Of a stretch of DNA of 64,000 nucleotides, positions 58,054 through 64,000 are shown one piece after another; positions within the stretch are counted from its first letter, which is position 1; the number at the start of each line of letters is the position of its first letter. Source of the stretch: DATHZQ01 sp965216945 (GTDB taxonomy: Bacteria > Actinomycetota > Acidimicrobiia > Spongiisociales > UBA5794); contig CBDCGU010000003.1 in NCBI GenBank assembly GCA_965216945.1, positions 558,001 through 622,000 of the forward strand, written 5' to 3'. The notes under the pieces are model-generated. The model did no database searches, was not told the DNA's origin, and was given only the letters and a program-made list of their open reading frames with translations. The translations under genes and the position numbers were made by a program.

Positions 58054-58443
58054 TCAGTGGTCGTAGTCGTGATGATCGATCGTGTCGTCCAGCCGTTGAT
58101 AGTCACTCGCATCGGCGGTGAACAACGCCGCCACCGTGCGCAGCCCGGTCGGCGGGTCCAGCGTACCGGCGGCGACCGAGATGGATTCCGGCTTGTCGGC
58201 GGCCCGCCAGAACAGGGTCGAGCCACAGTGGCCGCAGAAGCCGTACGCGACGCTGTCGGTGGCGGCGTACCAGCGAAGCGTGTCACCGGTGATGACGAGA
58301 TCGTCCACGGCGACCGCCGTCGCCGCCATGAAGTGGCCCGTGTGACGCCGGCAGCGGACACAGTGACAATCGATCACGTCCCGCAGCGCACCTTCGACCT
58401 CGAAGGTCACGCCGCCGCAGAGGCATCGCCCCGTGGCGGTCAT
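58054..58443 (-). CDS. GFA (glutathione-dependent formaldehyde-activating) family protein
   Basis: 129 residues from the ATG at 58443 (ATGA overlap). Zinc-binding GFA/CENP-V fold: GRCLCGGVTFEVEG, DCHCVRCRRHTGHFMA, GFCGHCGSTLFWR. Named for formaldehyde-glutathione adduct formation; actinobacteria use mycothiol instead, so the partner thiol is uncertain. A formaldehyde-handling role would fit demethylation of betaines nearby. Confidence 0.85.
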   Translation of the reverse strand: MTATGRCLCGGVTFEVEGALRDVIDCHCVRCRRHTGHFMAATAVAVDDLVITGDTLRWYAATDSVAYGFCGHCGSTLFWRAADKPESISVAAGTLDPPTGLRTVAALFTADASDYQRLDDTIDHHDYDH

Positions 58444-59402
58444 GCGGTGCGCTCCACGATCACTTCGTACCCGGGCTGCTCGGGCTCGCCGTCCACCATC
58501 TCGGGCGGGAAGCCGGGTGCCAGCACGTCGATGCCGAGCCGTTCCTCGAGCCGGCGGATGATGTTCGGTGACCACTCCCGGTCGCCGTAGCGAGCTTGCC
58601 CGTCCTGGAAGATGTCGAGCAACAGCGGCGCCAGCTCCAACCGGACCCCGGCCCTGTCCGCCACTCGCTGGAACAGGGACATGTCTTTCACCACGAGATC
58701 CATCGTGAAGTTGATGTTGCGGCTGCCGTTGAGGATCACCTGGCTCTCCGTCTCGTGAACGAAGGAGTTGCCCGAGGAGATCCGGATCGCCTCGTACGTG
58801 GTGTTGAGATCCATGCCCGCCTGCTTCGACGTCACCAGCGCCTCGGCCAGCGAGACGAGGTTGGCGGACGCCAGGTAGTTGGTGACGACCTTCAGGATCG
58901 ACGCCGATCCGAGTTCGCCGGTGTGAAGGATCTGGCGGCCCATCGCCGTGAGCACCGGGAGCATCCGCTCGAACGTCTCGCGGTCGGAGCCGGCGAAGAT
59001 GGCGATGTTGCCGGTTGCGGCGCGGTGACAGCCACCCGAGACCGGGCAGTCGATCGCCCGTGCGCCGGTAGCCAGGACCTTCGCCCCGAGGCGACGCACC
59101 TCGTCTTCGTCCGTGGTGCTCATCTCGGCCCAGATACGGCCGGGACCGAGCCCCGCCAGGACTCCGTCGGCGGCCTCGAGAACGGTCGCCGAGGCCTCCG
59201 GGGTGGGGAGGCAGGTGATGATCACGTCGCATGCCGCGGCCATCGTGCGCGGGCTCGTACCCGCACTGGCACCCGCATCGAGCAATGGCCGCATGGCCTC
59301 CGGGTCGAGATCGAGCACCACGACGTCGAAACCGTTCCGCACGAGGCTCATCGACAGCTTTCCGCCCACGTTGCCCAGACCGATGAATCCGATCCTCGTC
59401 AT
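58440..59402 (-). CDS. 3-hydroxyisobutyrate dehydrogenase-family NAD(P) oxidoreductase
   Basis: 320 residues from the ATG at 59402 with GGAGGCGAG upstream. Rossmann motif GFIGLGNVGGKLS, substrate motif DCPVSGGCHRAATGNIAIF, catalytic Lys in ILKVVTNYLAS, cofactor residue region NINFTMDLVVKDM. Family enzymes oxidise beta-hydroxy acids (hydroxyisobutyrate, tartronate semialdehyde, sulfolactaldehyde and others). First gene of the betB operon; 95 bp from the divergent alcohol dehydrogenase. Confidence 0.87.
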   Translation of the reverse strand: MTRIGFIGLGNVGGKLSMSLVRNGFDVVVLDLDPEAMRPLLDAGASAGTSPRTMAAACDVIITCLPTPEASATVLEAADGVLAGLGPGRIWAEMSTTDEDEVRRLGAKVLATGARAIDCPVSGGCHRAATGNIAIFAGSDRETFERMLPVLTAMGRQILHTGELGSASILKVVTNYLASANLVSLAEALVTSKQAGMDLNTTYEAIRISSGNSFVHETESQVILNGSRNINFTMDLVVKDMSLFQRVADRAGVRLELAPLLLDIFQDGQARYGDREWSPNIIRRLEERLGIDVLAPGFPPEMVDGEPEQPGYEVIVERTA

Positions 59403-59497
59403 CGCTCGCCTCCCTGGTGTGCCCGAGCCAGCGGAGCCTACCCAGCGAGGCATCTCACGACGCGGGACGCATCGGGCGACTGGTAGCGTCCCGCGGC

Positions 59498-60592
59498 GTG
59501 AGAGCTGCTGTGGCGAGGGCGTTCGGCGCACCCCTTTCGATCGAAGAGCTGCATCTCTCCCCACCCCGGTCGGGGGAGGTTCAGGTACGGACCGCGGCGG
59601 TCGCCGTCTGCGGCTCCGACATCCACGCGATCGACGGTGCCTGGGGCGGGGCACTGCCCGCCGTCTACGGACACGAGGCGGCCGGAGTCGTCGTGGATGT
59701 CGGCTCCGACGTCACCGCGGTCGCTGCGGGCGACGCGGTAGTCGTTGCGCTGCTCAGGACGTGCCGCACCTGCTTCTACTGCCGAGGCGAGCAGAGCCAC
59801 CTTTGCGAGACCACCTTCGCTCTCGACACCGAGACGCGGCTGCACGATGCGAATGGCGCCCCCGTCACGCAAGGCATCGGCGTAGGTGCCTTCGCCGAGG
59901 AGGTGGTCGTTCACGAGTCTCAGGTCAGCTTCATCGGCGACGGGATCCCGCTCGATGCGGCGTGCCTTCTCGCATGCGGCGTGACCACCGGCTATGGGGC
60001 GGTTGCCAACAGCGCCCGGGTCCCCGCCGGAGCATCGGTTGCCGTCGTTGGCGTAGGCGGTGTCGGCGTCAACTGCCTCCAGGGTGCGAGGGCTGCGGGC
60101 GCCGGACCAGTGATCGCCGTCGACGTCGACGACGACAAGCTGGCGGGTGCGGGTCGGTTCGGGGCGAGCCACGTCGTACGTGCCGGTGAAGGCGACGTCG
60201 TGGAAGACATCGCAGCCCTCACCGGCGGCCGCGGCGCCGACTACGTGTTCGTTGCGATCGGCAGCACCCGAGCCATCGAGCAGGCACTCGACCTCGTGAG
60301 GCCTGGCGGAACGCTGATCATCGTGGGCATGGCGGCGACCGGCGACGTCGCGGGATTCGAGATGAGCAGCTTCGCTGCAATGGGCAAGCGCATCCTCGGC
60401 TCACGAATGGGCTCCACGGACCTCGCCCGCGACCTGCCGGTGCTCACGAACGCCTATGCGGCCGGTGAGCTGCTGCTCGACGAGTTGATCTCCGCGAGGT
60501 ATCCCCTGGAGGAGATCAACGAGGCCATCGCCACGGCGCGGCGGCCCGACACGCTCCGCACCGTCGTGACGTTCGAGGGGGTGAGCCCGTGA
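59498..60592 (+). CDS. Zinc-dependent alcohol dehydrogenase
   Basis: 364 residues from a GTG at 59498. MDR fold with catalytic-zinc motif VCGSDIHAIDG and GHEAAGVV, structural-zinc cysteines RTCRTCFYCRGEQSHLC (three close Cys and one later), NAD site VGVGGVGVNCLQGARAAGAG. Resembles the class III/NDMA-type branch used on choline-like or other alcohols. Its stop overlaps the next gene. Divergent from the betB operon, hence a plausible alcohol-to-aldehyde step before BetB. Confidence 0.85.
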   Translation: MRAAVARAFGAPLSIEELHLSPPRSGEVQVRTAAVAVCGSDIHAIDGAWGGALPAVYGHEAAGVVVDVGSDVTAVAAGDAVVVALLRTCRTCFYCRGEQSHLCETTFALDTETRLHDANGAPVTQGIGVGAFAEEVVVHESQVSFIGDGIPLDAACLLACGVTTGYGAVANSARVPAGASVAVVGVGGVGVNCLQGARAAGAGPVIAVDVDDDKLAGAGRFGASHVVRAGEGDVVEDIAALTGGRGADYVFVAIGSTRAIEQALDLVRPGGTLIIVGMAATGDVAGFEMSSFAAMGKRILGSRMGSTDLARDLPVLTNAYAAGELLLDELISARYPLEEINEAIATARRPDTLRTVVTFEGVSP

Positions 60593-61773
60593 AGGTCGTC
60601 GACCTCGAGACCTTCGTCGTCGCCAACCCTCCCCCGTCGTTTGGCGGCCGCTACTTCATGTTCGTCAAGCTGACGACGGACGGCGGGGTCACCGGTGTCG
60701 GCGAGGTCTACTCGGTTCCTTTCCGGCCAGATGTCGTCGAGGCGATGGTCCGGGATGTGTTCGAGCGGCATCTGCTGGACCACGACCCGGCCCGCACCGA
60801 ACGACTGTTCCGGGCGGCGTATGCAGCCGGCTACACGATGCGCTCCGACATCAGCACGATGGCGATCCTCAGCGCGCTGGAGATGGCCTGCTGGGACATC
60901 GTCGGGAAAGAAGCGGGCCGTCCGATCTACGAGCTCCTCGGAGGCCGCGTCCACGAGCGGCTTCGCACGTACACGTATCTCTATCCGGAGCCGGGCGACT
61001 CGAGCGATGTCTACGTCGACCCGCAACTGGCGGCCGCCCGCGCCGCCGAATACGCAGAGCTCGGCTTCACCGCGGTGAAGTTCGACCCGGTCGGCGCCTA
61101 TACGGCCCACGACCCCTCCCAACCGAGTCTCGAGGTTCTCGACCGGATCGAGGAGTTCATGCGAGCCATCCGCGACGCCGTGGGCGCACGCTGCGACTTG
61201 CTCGTAGGAACGCACGGCCAGTTCAGTCCTGCGGGTGCCCTCCGGGTCGCCCGACGCATCGAACCATTCGACCCACTGTGGTTCGAAGAGCCGGTGCCGC
61301 CCGAGAACGTCGACGCCATGGCCGCGGTTGCTCGAGCCACGTCGGTGCCCATCGCCACCGGCGAGCGACTTGCAACCAAGTATGAGTTTCGCGAGGTGTT
61401 GACGCGCCAGGCGGCGCAGATCGTCCAGCCCAATCTGGGCCGTGTTGGCGGAATCCTGGAGGGCAAGAAGGTCGCCGCCCTGGCAGAGGCGCACTACGCG
61501 CACATCGCTCCGCACATGTATGCGGGCCCCATCGAGGCAGCAGCGTGTGTGCAACTCGACACCTGCAGCCCGAACTTCCTGATTCAAGAGGGGATCGGCC
61601 GCTGGGACGGCTTCCACGCCCGGCTGGTCGAGTCACCGATCGAGTGGCACGACGGGTACGTGACGCCGCCCACCACCCCGGGGCTCGGCGTCGTGCTCGA
61701 CGAGGACGTGGCACGAGCCCACCCGTACGACGGCGGTGATCTGCACCTCGACGTCCACCCTCACGGCGAGTAG
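60589..61773 (+). CDS. Enolase-superfamily sugar-acid dehydratase-like enzyme
   Basis: 394 residues, GTG start in a 4-bp overlap. Galactonate/mannonate-dehydratase-like: AILSALEMACWDIVGKEAGRPIYELLGG, TAVKFDPVGAYT, metal region LLVGTHGQFSP and WFEEPVPPENVD, PIATGERLATKYEF, and catalytic His in HIAPHMYAGP. Such enzymes abstract the alpha proton of acid sugars or hydroxy acids. Coupled with an alcohol dehydrogenase; the substrate may be a polyhydroxy acid rather than a betaine. Confidence 0.83.
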   Translation: MKVVDLETFVVANPPPSFGGRYFMFVKLTTDGGVTGVGEVYSVPFRPDVVEAMVRDVFERHLLDHDPARTERLFRAAYAAGYTMRSDISTMAILSALEMACWDIVGKEAGRPIYELLGGRVHERLRTYTYLYPEPGDSSDVYVDPQLAAARAAEYAELGFTAVKFDPVGAYTAHDPSQPSLEVLDRIEEFMRAIRDAVGARCDLLVGTHGQFSPAGALRVARRIEPFDPLWFEEPVPPENVDAMAAVARATSVPIATGERLATKYEFREVLTRQAAQIVQPNLGRVGGILEGKKVAALAEAHYAHIAPHMYAGPIEAAACVQLDTCSPNFLIQEGIGRWDGFHARLVESPIEWHDGYVTPPTTPGLGVVLDEDVARAHPYDGGDLHLDVHPHGE

Positions 61774-61784
61774 GCCGGCCGGGC

Positions 61785-62330
61785 TCAGTCGTCTTCGTTG
61801 CGAATGACCAGGACCGAAGCAGGAGAGTGGCGCACCAGTTTGGTGCCGGTCGAGCCGAGCAAACCCTCGAAGCGGCCATGGCCGTGGCTACCGATGACCA
61901 GCAGTCCGGCATCGTATTGCCGCACGGCAACGATCACCGCACGCGCCGTCTTGTTCTCGGTCGTGGTCCACGTGCCGGCAGCCGGAACACCCACCTCGCG
62001 GAGGGCGGCCACGATCGGCCCGGTCCGCTCCGCCGCCGACGAAGCCAGTGCTCGCAGTACCGGCGAATCTCCGGGTGGATCGTCCTGTGTCGGGTGCGGC
62101 TTCACGAGGCGCTCGGCAGCGCGGTCGCCGGCCGCCGGCGCCTGTCCCGCCTCGAGGGCGATGACCGACGCCTCCTTGACGCCGCTGTCCCCCAGGCGGC
62201 GCAAGAAGTCGGCAGGGATGTTCATGGCCGTGAAGACGATCACGTCGTCGCCCTCGGCATACCAGCGCGCCACGGCGCTTGCGGCGCGGCGGGGATCGAG
62301 CGTGCCGTCCGTGGCAACGAGGATGTGCAT
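61785..62330 (-). CDS. Universal stress protein (UspA family)
   Basis: 181 residues. UspA fold with N-terminal MHILVATDGTLDPRRAASAVA and C-terminal ATP-loop GSHGHGRFEGLLGSTGTKLVRHSPASVLV (G-x2-G-x9-G-S/T type). Likely an ATP-binding stress or energy-state protein. It lies 21 bp after the MFS gene on the same strand, so co-transcription is likely. Confidence 0.87.
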   Translation of the reverse strand: MHILVATDGTLDPRRAASAVARWYAEGDDVIVFTAMNIPADFLRRLGDSGVKEASVIALEAGQAPAAGDRAAERLVKPHPTQDDPPGDSPVLRALASSAAERTGPIVAALREVGVPAAGTWTTTENKTARAVIVAVRQYDAGLLVIGSHGHGRFEGLLGSTGTKLVRHSPASVLVIRNEDD

Positions 62331-62351
62331 GGCCAGCCTTTCCGGAAGTCG

Positions 62352-63584
62352 TCAGGGCCGATGGTAGGCATCGGGATCGAAGCCGGGCCGAGCCGGCATC
62401 ACGTCACCTGCCTCCAGGAGGCCACGGCGGTGTACCGATGCCAGCCACACCGTGTTCGCCAGCATCACGACCCCGAGCAGGGCCACCGGCCCACGGAAGC
62501 TACCGGTGGCGTCGATCCAAGCTCCGGAGAGGGCATTCCCCATGGCCCCGGCACTCGAGGCCGCGATGAGACCGATCGAGACGGCACGTACCGCCGCCTC
62601 CGCCGGGAAACTCCGGTTGGCGATGGCGCCGACCAGGCCCCAGATCGGGTAGTTCATCACGCCGAAGCCCAACACGGCGACAACGAGCCCGGCATATCCC
62701 CACGCAGCCAAGAGAACCAGGATGCCCGCGGCATAGGCTGCGGCCCCGACGACGAGAGCCAGCAATGGCGACGTCCGATCGCCGAACCGACCCATGACCG
62801 GACCGGCGGCTGTCCCAACGATGCCGATCATCCACCACAGGCTGGCAACGAGCCACGGGCTCAGCAGCATCTCATCGCTCGCCGTTGCTGTGAGAAAGAC
62901 GTTGAAGGGAAACCCGCCGAGCCCCGCGGCCAGGCTCGCCAGCACCACGACCCGGCCCGCCGGCGCCACCAGTACCCGGCGCAACCCGATGTACGACGCC
63001 GAGCCCCGTTGCGGCGCCGGCGGCGGGATGGACGCACGGAAGACGAGGCGACCTCCGATGATGGGGATGAGCGCCAGCACCGCAGCGATGACGAAAGACA
63101 CACGCCACGTGTGGAGAGTGCTCGACGTCTGCACCAGGACGCCGTTGAGGAGCACGCCGAGGGCAGCTCCGCTGGAAGCGCCGGCCATGACCACGGACCG
63201 GCTCCCCGGCTCCACCGTTGCGCCGGCGAGATGGATGCTCGTTGCCCAGGAGATGGGAGCGATCGCCCCCATCACGATCGTCGCAACGGTCAGCGTGACC
63301 GGCGAGGTCGACGTCGCCGCCAGCAGCAGCCCGATCCCCGTGACGGCATACGTTGCAAGCAACAGACCGCGGCCGGGGATGCGATCGATCAGCTTGCCCG
63401 CCGACAATGCCCCCACGGAGTAGGCCAGGAGGCCGATGGCCACGGCGACACCGAGCACGCCGTATCCGGAGTCCAGGTCCTCCGAGATGCGAGGCAGCAT
63501 CGCCGGAACGAGTGCGATGCCAAACCCGTGCGTGATCAGCGTCCCGAGGCCCAGAATCGCCGTTGCCGGTCCGGGTCTGATCAA
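62352..63584 (-). CDS. MFS transporter
   Basis: 410 residues with about 12 membrane helices in two bundles. Helix 2-3 loop AGKLIDRIPGRGLLL is the usual major-facilitator signature; a second-half counterpart is MGRFGDRTSPLLAL. Substrate unknown; organic anions or drug-like compounds are usual. Start at ATG/GTG 63584, with the region upstream shared with the divergent betaine ABC operon. Confidence 0.83.
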   Translation of the reverse strand: MIRPGPATAILGLGTLITHGFGIALVPAMLPRISEDLDSGYGVLGVAVAIGLLAYSVGALSAGKLIDRIPGRGLLLATYAVTGIGLLLAATSTSPVTLTVATIVMGAIAPISWATSIHLAGATVEPGSRSVVMAGASSGAALGVLLNGVLVQTSSTLHTWRVSFVIAAVLALIPIIGGRLVFRASIPPPAPQRGSASYIGLRRVLVAPAGRVVVLASLAAGLGGFPFNVFLTATASDEMLLSPWLVASLWWMIGIVGTAAGPVMGRFGDRTSPLLALVVGAAAYAAGILVLLAAWGYAGLVVAVLGFGVMNYPIWGLVGAIANRSFPAEAAVRAVSIGLIAASSAGAMGNALSGAWIDATGSFRGPVALLGVVMLANTVWLASVHRRGLLEAGDVMPARPGFDPDAYHRP

Positions 63585-63923
63585 CGCAGAACGCTACGCA
63601 AGAGCCGTCTCAGAACCCGTGGACGCCGCGCCGGAGCTTGCGCTCCATCACCAACCCTGGGGGCGGCGGAACGGCGAGAGTTCGGTGCAGGCCCACCCGC
63701 ACGATTCGCAGGAAACGCATGCATACTGCGAGAAATCGCATGCCGTCAGTCTATCGACCGGCCGGCCCGCCATGGATCGTCGGCTGGGACGGTAGGGCCA
63801 TAGGTCCCGTCCCGCCCGGGCAATCGCTCCTGGTCGGTGTTACCCTCGCTTCTCGGAGGGGCCCGCAGGGACGAGGAGACGCGCACGGACTACGGTCCGG
63901 CGCAGCGAGAGACCGGGAGGCCT
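63585..63923. other. 339-bp divergent intergenic region
   Basis: Lies between the MFS (minus) and ABC ATPase (plus) starts and must hold both promoters. GCATGC occurs twice (63718-63723 and 63739-63744) within similar surroundings, a possible regulator site. The purine-rich 63860-63922 stretch before the ATPase gene ends in GGGAGG. I looked for a riboswitch there and could not identify one. Confidence 0.45.
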
Positions 63924-64000
63924 ATGTCGGAGTCTGGCGCAGACATCATCCGGCTCGAGAACGTCTACAAGATCTTCGGGCCACAACCTCGGGGCCGGGC
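63924..64000 (+). CDS. Glycine betaine/proline ABC transporter ATP-binding protein (5' end only)
   Basis: Only 25 codons are in the window. ATG with GGGAGG upstream; the start reads DIIRLENVYKIFGPQPRGR, which is the usual opening of ProV/OpuAA ATPases of quaternary-amine importers. The rest, including Walker motifs, lies to the right. Adjacent placement to betaine-catabolic genes makes uptake of glycine betaine, carnitine, proline betaine or DMSP a natural role. Confidence 0.75.
   Translation, partial: MSESGADIIRLENVYKIFGPQPRGR

Noticed and set aside
63845..63923. Riboswitch upstream of the betaine ABC ATPase
   Set aside because: Purine-rich and partly structured, but I could not match conserved cores of glycine, SAM or guanidine riboswitches.

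Overview
The window is high-GC, densely packed DNA with many GTG starts and stop/start overlaps (ATGA, GTGA). It carries SARP-type and cyclase/NB-ARC/TPR regulators, an F420-type FrhB protein and IclR/RpiR control of catabolic operons. This points to an actinobacterium. The wealth of methylated-osmolyte genes suggests a marine or sponge-associated Acidimicrobiia-like lineage, which is an inference from gene content only. No rRNA, tRNA, CRISPR array, transposase or integrase was seen.

Layout. (1) 1-8.3 kb, minus strand: two RND pumps around a very short adaptor-like lipoprotein, then a secreted lipoprotein that runs off the left edge and carries an exact 506-bp in-frame internal duplication. 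(2) 8.9-13.5 kb, minus: an overlapping operon RpiR regulator > Rieske oxygenase > racemase-fold protein > sulfotransferase > PhyH dioxygenase, preceded by a cyclase-NB-ARC regulator. (3) 16.2-23.6 kb, plus: a relic of an arsenic-type permease, then an operon FAD/GcvT demethylating dehydrogenase > class III aminotransferase > CMD protein > zinc-less MDR reductase > enolase-superfamily enzyme > membrane protein. A 14-bp motif is shared by the promoters of (2) and (3). (4) 23.7-31 kb: FrhB-like flavoprotein, aldehyde dehydrogenase, SARP regulator, small secreted protein, VOC protein.

(5) 31.4-38.6 kb: a DMSP block with a DmdA-type demethylase homologue, an IclR operon (hypothetical protein and PhnD-like binding protein), a divergent TPP-dependent E1 alpha/beta pair, and a DddP homologue retaining all metal and catalytic residues. 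A perfect 40-bp inverted repeat lies on either side of the IclR/E1 part. (6) 38.9-48.7 kb: EamA exporter, a second IclR regulator, and a seven-gene plus-strand operon from gamma-butyrobetaine through carnitine and dehydrocarnitine to glycine betaine (BBOX-type hydroxylase, BKACE, AllA-like protein, carnitine dehydrogenase-thioesterase fusion, acyl-CoA dehydrogenase, ADP-forming acyl-CoA synthetase, CaiD). (7) 48.8-55.2 kb, minus: FAD/GcvT dehydrogenase > non-pyrrolysine MttB-family methyltransferase > FAD/GcvT dehydrogenase, with an IclR-like palindrome at the promoter. (8) 55.4-64 kb: HD-domain protein, cupin, a betaine-aldehyde dehydrogenase operon with a GFA protein and a beta-hydroxyacid dehydrogenase, alcohol dehydrogenase and enolase-superfamily enzyme, UspA, an MFS carrier, and at the right edge the start of a ProV/OpuAA-type ABC ATPase.

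Taken together this is a catabolic island for methylated sulfur and nitrogen osmolytes. Carnitine and gamma-butyrobetaine would feed glycine betaine; Rieske, MttB-family and folate-linked FAD/GcvT enzymes would strip methyl groups; DmdA and DddP homologues would process DMSP; the edge ABC system would import betaines. Substrates of the RpiR-linked operons are not known and are the most likely place for an undescribed pathway.
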